From positions 38,900,539 through 38,964,538 of the forward strand of contig NC_054085.1 in the NCBI RefSeq assembly GCF_017562075.2: a stretch of 64,000 nt of DNA. Direction: 5' to 3'. Origin of the DNA: Anopheles merus (lineage: Eukaryota; Arthropoda; Insecta; Diptera; Culicidae). The notes under the pieces were generated by a model that saw only the letters and a list, made by a program, of their open reading frames with translations, ran no database searches and was not told the DNA's origin. This document shows positions 51,771 to 61,662 of the stretch, piece after piece (within the stretch, counting starts at the first letter, position 1; each line of letters starts with the position of its first letter). The position numbers and the translations under genes are program-made.

Positions 51771-52091
51771 AGATGAAACGAAAAGCTCAGATTGAAAGCT
51801 ACATACCAAACTTGTGGGATGCGCACATCAGACAGGCAGTAACGACCAAATCAGCTGACAATACCGAGGGAAATATGCTCCGGTTTGACATTGTTACACC
51901 GGACGAACTTGAAGCCAGCCAAGATAGCTTTTTTTTGGTAAAGAACATGAATAGTATAGACACTTTCACGGAAGGAAGGAACTCGGCAAGCTTCATTAAA
52001 CGTAACCAACGCACTTTTTATGAGGTAATTTCACCTTCCAAGTGCTTTAAATTGATATTTCGGCTCCATTCCAAGCTTCCAGCCCATCAAG
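51771..52091 (+). other. Weak candidate exon within a Syn1 intron
   Basis: The acceptor TTGTTTTCCCCATGCTAG ends at 51770. ATG follows at 51773, and a donor CAAG/GTAAAC begins at 52092, with an alternative at 52025. The frame is open throughout and has balanced, protein-like composition (for example IESYIPNLWDAHIRQAV). Its reading phase does not fit insertion between Syn1 exons 1 and 2, so it would have to be a nested gene or chance. No family is recognised. Confidence 0.15.
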
Positions 52092-53479
52092 GTAAACAGG
52101 TTCCCATCAGGTTTTCATTTACCGACACAAACACATACCGGCACAACGCATTATAGCAGTGCTCTATAAACCCACCGTTAAAGCATCGTTGCCAGGTGTT
52201 TCCTTCCCGAAATGACCCAATAAACCACATCCCGTCGTTGCCGAAGAAAACGCGCGTCCACGAAGCAGACGCAGGCTACTTGGATGGGTGTCTACGACGG
52301 GTGGCACGCTAAATTGTTCGAATATATTAAAGCACTCGGATGGTGGGCCGTACACACACCAATTCGGCCAATTTCTAAGCTTGTTTTTTTTTTGTATCGT
52401 CCGTCCCACCCGATTTGCCGACTCCATTTACTTCTTCTAATAGGAAAAAGGTATCGGCCAACGGATACGCCGTTAAAACGGTCCGTCACCATTGCTGCTC
52501 CGTTCGGTTTCGTGCGCATGCGGTAAGCAATTATGGTAGCCATTTACGAAAACCACAGCTTCAGCTCACGAGAGGCCTCGGAAGCTAATGTATGGATGAC
52601 ATTTCCGGGCTTCAAACGACTCGACGATAGCGGCGCCGTACGTCTTTTGTTGTCGATTTTGATACCAAAGCCGAGGGACAAAATGGGAAGGGGTGGGTGG
52701 CGATAAATGGCTCCCCGCAAAAGAAAATGGGTACTTCAAACCGGTGTGGGATGACTGGTGGTTCGTTTTAATGAATCGAACGGTTCTCCGGGGCCAACCG
52801 GATCTGCCCGAACAGCAAATAAAGGATGCAGGCCAATTTGCAGCAGCCCCTCCGGCCCACCGGGCCACGCCACGAAACTTTCGCCACGGGAACGAGACGG
52901 TGAAGGTAATTGAAACTAATGGCTAATAAAATGTGTGAGAGCGGTTTGAAATTTGGCGTAAAATTTATCACCGTTTGGGTTGCGTGCGATAAGGCTGCAT
53001 GCATTTGTTTTCTGCAGCGATAGGCGCCGGGGAGGTGTAGTGTAGTGGATGGGAGTGTTGGACACAACCGTAATATTATATTTAATAAAAATTGATTTTA
53101 ATACTTATTTTATGCAACCGTGAAACGGGTTTTATCAATCAGCTACCGACTACTGATCGCGAAAGAGCTGAAATCAATTCAAGCAGTGCACATCAATGAT
53201 AATCGTGCCCCATTAATAAACGAGTGCAAGTGAATATTCATCGAGGAATTAACTAACCTGTGGCGATTCATTCGACCACCATTATCGATGCTCAGGGGGG
53301 GATTATATCATCACCTTTTCGCAAAACCGACATCCAGCAACCAGCAAGATAGAAGCAACGCTTCCAGATGGGTAAACCACACGCAGCAAATGAATGTCGA
53401 ACAGAATTCCGACCACGTTTTTCCGACGACCAAAGTCACACTTCATCGAGTTCGGACACACGCTCTTAATTTGATTCAG

Positions 53480-53484
<5 letters not shown>

Positions 53485-53532
<48 letters not shown>
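53485..53532. repeat. (AG)n microsatellite
   Basis: About 24 nearly perfect AG units, a GAGA-type tract within the 6.7-kb Syn1 intron. Confidence 0.92.
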
Positions 53533-53535
<3 letters not shown>

Positions 53536-56296
53536 AGATGAATGCAAAAACAAGTTTGTGACATATGTGGGAACGATCAGGTAGAAGATTATTTACCTAT
53601 AATCCACTACAACCTAGTCACGTTTTCATTTGAGCGAAGCCACAAGGATGTGCTTTGTCCGGCGTGGCTTCTGGTTCTTTTTTTCCGCTGCCCACGCGCC
53701 TTCGACATCCGTTCGCACATTTTCCGTGGCTCATTTCCTACCGACCCACTGTCCATGCCATTTCATTACACCCGAAGTAGAACCCTCCGGGGAGCATTGG
53801 GCGCACCCAACGGAACCGTCGTGGATAAATATAGATGTTAATCAAGTTTGCGACGAGCGGCGGAAGTTGTCCAGAGCATTAGTTCCTCCCCCGAACCCAC
53901 GCTACTCGCGAGCCTGCGAAGAAATGTCTCGTGCAGCACGTGGCATCTCGCGCGCCCAATCTTGATGCGCAAAACAGGACTGAGGCGGAATGGCGATGTG
54001 TTCGCCAGCACACATGCGTCCGGACGCGTATGTGCCTCCCATCGCTAATCACGCATAATTTTCCCTCTTCCCTGGATAGCCCAACATGCACACTCACACA
54101 CTGTTACAGCCACGAGTGTGTGTGTGTTTTAGCAGCTAGCAGCACTAATTGAGCCATAGTCATCATGAAACATGCCGTGAAAATAGCACTCGCAATGGGC
54201 CACGCTAACGGGCGCGCAATGGGAAGGGAAGATTAATAAATAATTACCGTCACTAATCAATTTTCCGCCCAGAGCAACACGTTTTGCGGGCAAATTAATT
54301 GAATCGTGCACGCCAGCCAGCCGGGTGTCTCTTTTGCGCGAGCGAGCAAAACGAGCGACGGGACAGGAATGTGAATTTTCGTACCATATTTACCATAGTC
54401 GAACCTTCGGGTTTCCTTTTCCCCGGGTCTGACCGTCCTGGAAGGCGATGATTACATAGGAATGTATACAGGCATTAACATTTTGAATTTCTTCACTGTA
54501 GCCTACATTACATTCCCCGGAATCGGGCTTCCATTCGGGTTATTGATTTAATATGTCGCACTGTTTTCTGCAAAAAACACGCGACAAACTAAATCCTTTA
54601 ATTCAATTCTTTCAATTTGAATGGAAAATAAATGTAATCATCGATTTATTATGTTGAAATTTTGTTTGATCTACTTTGAGGAATATAGCCCACATTTACC
54701 CAGAATCCCCCCCTCGTACAGCTCTCGTCGGCCAAGAGGTGACGGTGATGATGACGGTGGCGAAAATTTGCGAACAAAACCTTTTCCACCTCATCAACGG
54801 AAATCCCACACAAGTTCGATCCAGAGGAAACCTTTCTTAAACACCCAAGTCGTGTCCCATTAATCCTCAGCTGCTGCAGCCGATCCTGCCCTTAGCGCCA
54901 CTTTCTTGGGCGAAATTATCACATACTCTGCGGGCTCTTGGCCCGAGAAAGTTTGTCGACCGATGGTGGATCGTCCAGAGGGAAGAGCGTTGGGTGGCGG
55001 TGGTTCTATCAACAGCGTTACTAGGAACATTCGACCATGGGGAAGTTCACGCCTCATCTACCGGTGGCGGTGCGATGTACGAAATTGGGGATAAATTAGG
55101 GAAACCATTTTCTTTTCGGGGATTTTCCGCTAAGCAGAGTTTCTTGAAGTGGTTTTGCTGCGAAGCTTTCCGATCGTTGTGGAGAGTATTGAATATTAAA
55201 TAGGTAAGGCTGTATCCAGTAAGCAGACGACAGTGCTGAACATTAAAAGGCTTTTAGGTACGCTCACTAGCGGCGATACGTATCTCCTTCTTCGTCACAA
55301 ATATATCGTTAGGTTTGCTGATGCAATTGAATAATTAACTCAAAATGAAACATCGATGTTTTGCGCAATGATGTAATCTTACTTCATTTTCTAAACAAAA
55401 GCAAAACAGCTCAACACACGAAACATATGAAATAATCATTACTTGGCACGAAGAATCTTTCAACTACAAGGACGTTTGGTGCTTAGAGCTGCTCCAGTGC
55501 GAAGGAAGAAGAAAATGGTTCGTGCAAACTTTCCCTGAAATGAAAATAATTGGATCCCACCTCCTCGTTGTTCGACACAACTTCGTAAGAGGTGCACCGG
55601 ATGGAAGCATTAGCAACAAGAGCATTCCAGCTAAATGCAGTTCAGTTGTACAAACACTGCCAGCAAATGTTTTCACTCACACTCCCCTTTCCCCCGGTGT
55701 TTAAACCCTTCCAATGGTAGCCTTTTCCCTCCGTAAGTGCGGGAAAGTTTTCCTAGTAATTGATGAAAACTATCTGCCGCTTGAAGACGTTGTGATGCAA
55801 TTCCGCTGCGGTCGGTGAATACCATTTGTGCCCCGTTTGCACAGCGACTGCCGATGGCGAAACCAAATTGATACATATTTGATCACCAATACTGCTTTCC
55901 ATCCAGTATCGGTACGGTACAGACAATGAGATTGCTGTTTCAATTTATCACATAACGGCGCTGTTCATAACCTATCGAAAATTGATTGATTATTCTTCTC
56001 GCTCATGACAATCGTTGCACGATGAACCTGAAAAGAAACCCGATTTCAACCACAACAATGCGCGACCGATCTCAATGTCTGCCGCGTAGATTCGACCGCT
56101 TCCGATTATTGTTCCGAATAGTTGCAGCGAATAGGTACAAACTATCAGGAAGATATTCGTTGCCGGTCGATTTCCTGCCCCGTCTGCTCTCTGGCAATGC
56201 CTTTTTTCCCTCCCGCATTCCCGGATTCAAACAAATCGAAACAGCTTATGGCACCTCTCCTTACACTCACTCATTGTGCGTACTCACAAATCTCTT

Positions 56297-56300
<4 letters not shown>

Positions 56301-56340
<40 letters not shown>
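56301..56340 (+). repeat. (TC)20 microsatellite serving as a splice-site pyrimidine tract
   Basis: Twenty perfect TC units end 25 bases before the exon 2 boundary (56365/56366) and continue as TATCTCTCCCGTTCTGTTTC to the acceptor CACCAG. The extended polypyrimidine tract of this intron is therefore largely a microsatellite. Confidence 0.9.
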
Positions 56341-56348
<8 letters not shown>

Positions 56349-56365
56349 CCGTTCTGTTTCACCAG

Positions 56366-56786
56366 GAGCAACCACAGTGGTAACAATGGCTCGAACAACT
56401 CCTCCCAACCGTCGTCGGCGGGCGCTTCCGGGCCATCGATCCACTCGTCGGAAAACCTGAGCACCGGCCTGAACGCATCCACGCCGCTGACATCGAACGG
56501 CAGCGTCAGTCTACCGAACGGGGTCGCACCGGGGACGGGGGTGCCGGGCCCGGGCAGTGGCGGCTTAAATGGCGATAATTTCCTCAACAACAACAGTGGC
56601 AGCGGGGGCGGTAATAGCAACGGCACCGGCACCAGCAATGCGAGCAGCACGAACGGCACTAACGGCAACACCCACAGCAACGGACCGGGCGCCAACAACA
56701 ACCACAACAGCAACAACAACAGCATCGACAACGGCATCGCCGAGATCTGTGACGTGCCCGACTCGGTGGCGAACCAGAAGCGACAT
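56366..56786 (+). CDS. Syn1: Syntrophin-like 1, coding exon 2 (Asn/Ser/Gly-rich linker)
   Basis: The acceptor TTCTGTTTCACCAG and a donor CAT/GTGAGT bound 421 nt: one base completing the split Gly codon, then 140 codons (residues 73-212). Almost the whole exon is low complexity, with Asn, Ser, Gly and Thr dominating and polyAsn/His stretches near residues 185-200. It ends in a conventional acidic-to-basic segment, IAEICDVPDSVANQKRH, that leads into the PDZ domain. Compact vertebrate syntrophins have a much shorter link at this position, so most of this is an insect-type disordered insertion within the split PH1. The frame also stays open upstream of the acceptor, but that part is intron. Confidence 0.86.
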
Positions 56787-57426
56787 GTGAGTAGAACCGT
56801 AGCTTTGGAGAGGGTTAGATGGAGGGACGTGGGGCAAGCATAGGAGGCAGTTTGTTTGTGGGTCGCGCTCTGGAAGCCCCGGAGTTCGCTCGATGTCAAT
56901 TTGGCCAATTGTCAGGCCACATACCGTCAGGCCGCTGTGTGGGTTAGCTTCGTGTGCTCCGGGGGTGCAGACGATGCGCGGCAAAGAGTACGTAAATATT
57001 TCGGCCAATGTTTTCTGGGCAAAAGTGATGGACCCATGTGGGCGAGAGCGATGGATGGATTTGGAATTTCACAACCGCGAGGGACTCGTTGCAATTTCAG
57101 AGAGTGTGTACACAATTTTGACATTAGTTGCACACGCCGTCTGTAGATGGGAGTAGTTCGGGGAAAGGTGATTACAGTTGTATCTTCGCTGTGTAGGTTG
57201 AACTTTTGTAGGGACTTGTTGAATAGCTCGCACGTTATTTATTACAAATTGTTTACGCTATAGCATCTTGGAAATTGACACATAACACGTTGAGCCATTA
57301 ATTAATGTTTTAATCGATTGAAGCTTCTAGGGACAACCAATTCACCGAATAGGTTGAAATATTATTGCAAACACATCAAACAGTGGACACTAATTCAATA
57401 ACTGTTCTACTTATCCCCAAACCCAG
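56787..57426 (+). other. Syn1 intron between coding exons 2 and 3
   Basis: A 640-bp phase-0 intron from GTGAGT to a pyrimidine-rich acceptor ending CCCCAAACCCAG. Its first 350 bases are GC-rich and the rest AT-rich. No other feature is seen. Confidence 0.8.
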
Positions 57427-57661
57427 GTTCGCGTTATCAAATCGGACAACAACGGACTCGGCATCTCGATCAAGGGCGGGCGCGAAAACCGGATGCCGAT
57501 ACTCATTTCGAAAATATTCCGCGGCATGGCGGCAGACAACGCGAAAGGCCTGTACGTCGGTGACGCCATCCTGTCCGTCAATGGGGAGGATCTGCGGGAC
57601 GCGACGCACGAGGAGGCGGTACGGGCGCTTAAACGGGCCGGCCGGGTGGTCGATCTCGAAG
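57427..57661 (+). CDS. Syn1: Syntrophin-like 1, coding exon 3 (PDZ domain)
   Basis: This 235-nt exon encodes residues 213-290 plus one base, almost exactly one PDZ domain. It starts VRVIKSDNNGLGISIKGG; the carboxylate-binding loop GLGI is at residues 222-225. MPILISKIFRGMAAD and YVGDAILSVNGEDL follow, and His273 in ATHEEAV is the helix B residue typical of class I PDZ domains. In this family such domains bind C-terminal Ser/Thr-X-hydrophobic tails. The sequence is clearly of the alpha/beta syntrophin type (Drosophila Syn1), not the gamma-like Syn2 type. It ends GRVVDLE plus G at donor GAAG/GTAAGA (57662, phase 1), so the next residue is probably Val or Gly, from an exon outside the window. 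Confidence 0.95.
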
Positions 57662-58400
57662 GTAAGAAGAATCGATTGTAAGGCTTGATTTGTCGTATTT
57701 TCTTTCACATCCTCAATCCGGATGTGGCACCACCCGGGAGGTTGGCCGGATGTTGAAATGTCACCGTTCAGGATACGACCCGTTCAAAGTGATTGCACAA
57801 CACGGGCTGGTGGGCGTATTTGTTTTGACAGGGCAGCAGCCCTCGGTGTTGGGAGCAGCTTCGTAAGCCGCTTAGGTCAAACCCCATTGAACATTTTAGA
57901 CTCTTTTCAATCAACGAAAACTCAGTGTTTCTCCGCTAGAAAAGCCTTTAAAGTAAGTTATTTGTATTTGAGCACGACTGCTTTCGAAACAACAATGAAA
58001 ATATTCACAATGTACCAGTTGAAAATTGCGAAAAGAAGTTGTAAAGCATATTGCCTACATTTAGGGGCTTTCGCCGCTAGCGCGTTTTTGCACGTTCGTA
58101 AGCGCTTCAGAATGCGAACAAAACAACACTCCATTCCGTTGGCTCGATTGTGTGTGTACGCACGCACTTCCTGTCGCTTCATATCCGGGTGGCATAAATG
58201 TGTGGTACGTAATAAGAGTAGAAACTCCTACCAAACAGACACACGGATTGCATAATTCAAACGTCATGTACTGGCTGCTCCTTTGTCTTGTCGAGCCGGG
58301 CGGGCAGCACAGCGCAAACCGAGACCACCAACCGCACAGCGTAGCCGAGCTGTATATGACAGAATGGGAATTGGAAATATGCCTTCATGTAACAACGCGC

Positions 58401-58414
58401 GTGTGTGTGTGTGT
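58401..58414. repeat. (GT)7 microsatellite
   Basis: A short GT repeat in the last intron segment. Confidence 0.8.
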
Positions 58415-61400
58415 ATGCATGGCGCGTTTGTTAAAAAACCTGTCTTACAAAGCGACACGAAGCAGAAAGACAACACGGAAAAAATCGAATAGCAATGGCA
58501 CGCATCTTCCTCGAATGCGCGTGCGGTACGTGAAAACACATTGGCAGGATGAGTGGCATTGAAATTGGGTTCATGATTTATAAGAGCGACCGTGCGGCAA
58601 CACAACCGGAATAGGTAATGAGAGTGTGCACTTTTGCGCGAAACAAGCGCATTGCTTGGCAGGTCGATCTTTTTTTTTCTGCTGCTGTCTATTTGTTCTT
58701 CTAGATTGGTTCTAAAAAGTACGTGAGAGCATCAGGAGAACACACTTGAGATGAAAACAAAACAATTCAATATCTCCGAGAAGGAAAATATCGAGAGGAT
58801 AAGCTGCACAAGGCGGCACACGGCAAACGTTTTGCCCGTCAACAGCGCTAGCCCGCTGATTAAGGATGCATTTGGCTTTGTTTGTTTTTACTCGGCTCTG
58901 TTCCAATCCGAGCAAAAACAGAGGCCAACAGTTGAGCGACCGGTGCTGCCTTCACTTCATATTTTATTTGCTTCGATACATTTTCCTCCTGCAGCGACTC
59001 TTTTCACTCGGTAGCTTGCCAAGCACGGAGAGCCATTTTTATTGCTAGTGACAGGCTGTATTTGTATTTGCGTTCTGTTTTTTTTTCTTCTACCCTTCAT
59101 GTTTGTTCCATTCAACGATGGAAACATCGTTGGTCGGATCGTGCCTTTTTCCCCGCTAAAGCATTGTAGCGGACGCTTCTGCGTGCAATAAATACCATCA
59201 CGGTAGATTATAACGTTGCTTGCTTTTGGTGCGTGCTGTGGCAACTCATTAGATGAGTGAAGAAGGCGAAAACATTAAGAGAAATCGGTTTAGCTCCCGG
59301 AGCGATGGAGGCGCATGGTGGTTCAGCTGAGCATATGCGTTTTTATTTGAAGGAAATTTTTTTCATATTATTTACCATTCATAATATTGGGGATATTTTA
59401 ACGTTTTTTACAGTATATTCTTTAATTAACGTTTTACCATTCACACACACACATTCGATCCTCCAAATTTCTGCATCAAGCAAAGTCATTAATATTTCTC
59501 TCACAAAGTCAACCTTTTTTGTCCAACATCATATCCACGTAATCAGTGCTACAGTCGGAAAGCAATTTACAATACCACCAGATTAAACCACCACCGTAAC
59601 ATACACACCAGAACCTCCACCACACCTCCGGTCTTTCGTGAAGAAGATTACATTTCCGAAAAACCACATCGCTGGTCACACGCACTGTCACGGCAGGCAC
59701 TCGTCACGTCGGGGGCGAAATTAAAATGTCGACAGAATTGAAACATTAATTTGCGGTTTTGGGGCACTTTCCTTCGGTACCAGAGACCGTGGCACCTAGC
59801 GACCTTACGGGAGGTCGTGAAAGGCGAACGGCCTGTCCCAGCTTTTCGGGGGGAATGGAAATATTGCTTTAGAATATGGTGACACCTCGTGCCGGCGCAT
59901 TTCTTAAGGAGTTCAACAGTTAGCCACAGACGTGACCAAATGTTCTCATTTTCCCACTCCAGTCTGGTGCGGCGCTGGAGGCGAATATTATGGTGACCGT
60001 AATAAATTTGCAGGTCTAGAATTAACCACAAACCCTGCTTCTCCTGCTTGCAAGGAATGCCTTGGGTGCTTCTCGAGAAGGTTGTAAGCTGTGTAGAGGG
60101 GGACCGAGAAGCTAAATTGAAACGTAAAAAAATGCCCAAAAGAGTAGCAGAACTAAAGAAATGCAATGGTAACGCGAATTTAATCACGCTAACATTTTTC
60201 TACGTCCAGCAACAAACTGGGCTGAAGGTTCAGGTTCAGGACCAAGGAGAAAGAAACCGAAAAAACCAAACCCATTATTTTGTGCTTTATTTTAAACTTT
60301 AAAATTAACTGCTCATGCTCATTTTCCTTTTTAGTTTTCATAGATTTTCAAGAGAAATTATTCATCATGACAAGAAAAATCGATGACACTGCACTTGTTC
60401 CCAATCGCTGCATCCACGGATGCGTGCAATCCAGCAAAAAAAACTGCGGTTTTTAATCATTAGCCTTCAACCATTGCCGCTCTCTATTGGCTCTATCATC
60501 TTTTATCCCATCAAACACTTATTCCTGAGTGTCTCTTCCCGGAACACTTTCCCTCCACATTTGCTACCACAGGAATCAGCTGCTTCTGGGTGCAAACGCA
60601 AATTGATTACACCCGAATGGATTGCTAATGGTGGATGACCGGATGCGACGAAGGATCCACCTTGGAACATTCATGCTGTAGTCACACATACGCGCGCGCA
60701 TCATTGCCTACCATTATCTGTTCCGGTCGCGGGTGGCAAATAGACGAGAGGGAAAATGACGGCAAAAAAGGTCAACATGTGGGAGGTTAATTAAGCTAAT
60801 CCGATAATTGCTTCCTAACGAGCTACTTTCTTTCCCGCCCAAGCGAAAGGGTTGCACCAGTATGTGTGTGTGTGCGTCCACAGTGTGACAAAGTGTCAGT
60901 AGCGGGCGACATCCTCAAAACGGGGGCTGTTCCCTTGGCAAACAATCACCCAAGAGGGATGCTTTTAAAGTACCCTGACCCACTGACATTGGTTCGATTG
61001 CAACGTGGCGCTCACTTGCGCATCCACTCCGATACCGTTCAATCGTCCAGCAAAGGAGTGGGCGGAAAAGCGCAAACGATTTCTAGATCGAGCTGATGTT
61101 TCACTTAGCGAGGTGTGGTGAGAAGACAAAGGCAAACGCAAAACAAAAAAGAAAGCGCGTCGTGGCAGCAAATGTGGTTATCCTTTTATCCCTTTGGTTG
61201 CGTAGCCGCGCTGCGTTCGGTGGCACAATTCCCGAAGCGTAATGGATTCTGTGTAGTGGCGGCTGTTTGTGTGGATAAAAATACGCATACATACGACCGG
61301 GCAGCCCGTTTCTAGGTTAAATAAACAAATAAAATCCACTAACGAATGAGACCGAGCAAGAGTGTGCTTCCGGCCGGCGGGGCAAAAGAGTGTAAAAAAG

Positions 61401-61623
61401 TAATGATAGCGGACGGCAGTAGTTTTGCACCGAATGGCCCTCCTAAACACGGTCGGCTCCTTCCGGCTCCGAGCATCGAATCAAATGAGTGTTGCTGAGT
61501 GTCGGAATGCCTCTTTAGGGACGCACAACGCCGAAACCCGGAAGTTGTTATCCTTCCTGTTTCGAGCGTGCGAACGCAGGAGAGGGGACGACGCAGGTGA
61601 CCAAATTGAATCAATCCCTCCTC

Positions 61624-61662
61624 CTGCTGCTGCTGCTGCTGCGTGTGTGTGTGTGTGTGTGT
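61624..61662. repeat. Compound (CTG)6 - (GT)10 microsatellite
   Basis: Six CTG units, one C, then ten GT units: a compound simple repeat within the intron. Confidence 0.88.

Larger units (their letters stand above)
49647..56365 (+). other. Syn1 intron between coding exons 1 and 2
   Basis: This 6.7-kb intron contains GT and CA repeats (51417-51433, 51573-51597), a long (AG)n tract (53485-53532) and a (TC)20 tract at its 3' end. It also has a weak candidate exon at 51771-52091. It separates the N-terminal part of PH1 from the linker. No recognisable nested gene was found. Confidence 0.7.

Noticed and set aside
55986..56365. Upstream part of the open frame containing Syn1 exon 2
   Set aside because: It reads through the (TC)20 tract and the acceptor; it is intron, and phase agreement with exon 1 requires the exon to start at 56366.
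56267..56908. Minus-strand 213-codon frame rich in Leu and Pro
   Set aside because: It is the antisense shadow of the low-complexity Syn1 exon 2.
57722..58255. Plus-strand 177-codon frame just after the PDZ exon
   Set aside because: No match to the expected PH1 or PH2 continuation and no acceptor in the required phase; Cys/Arg-rich composition.
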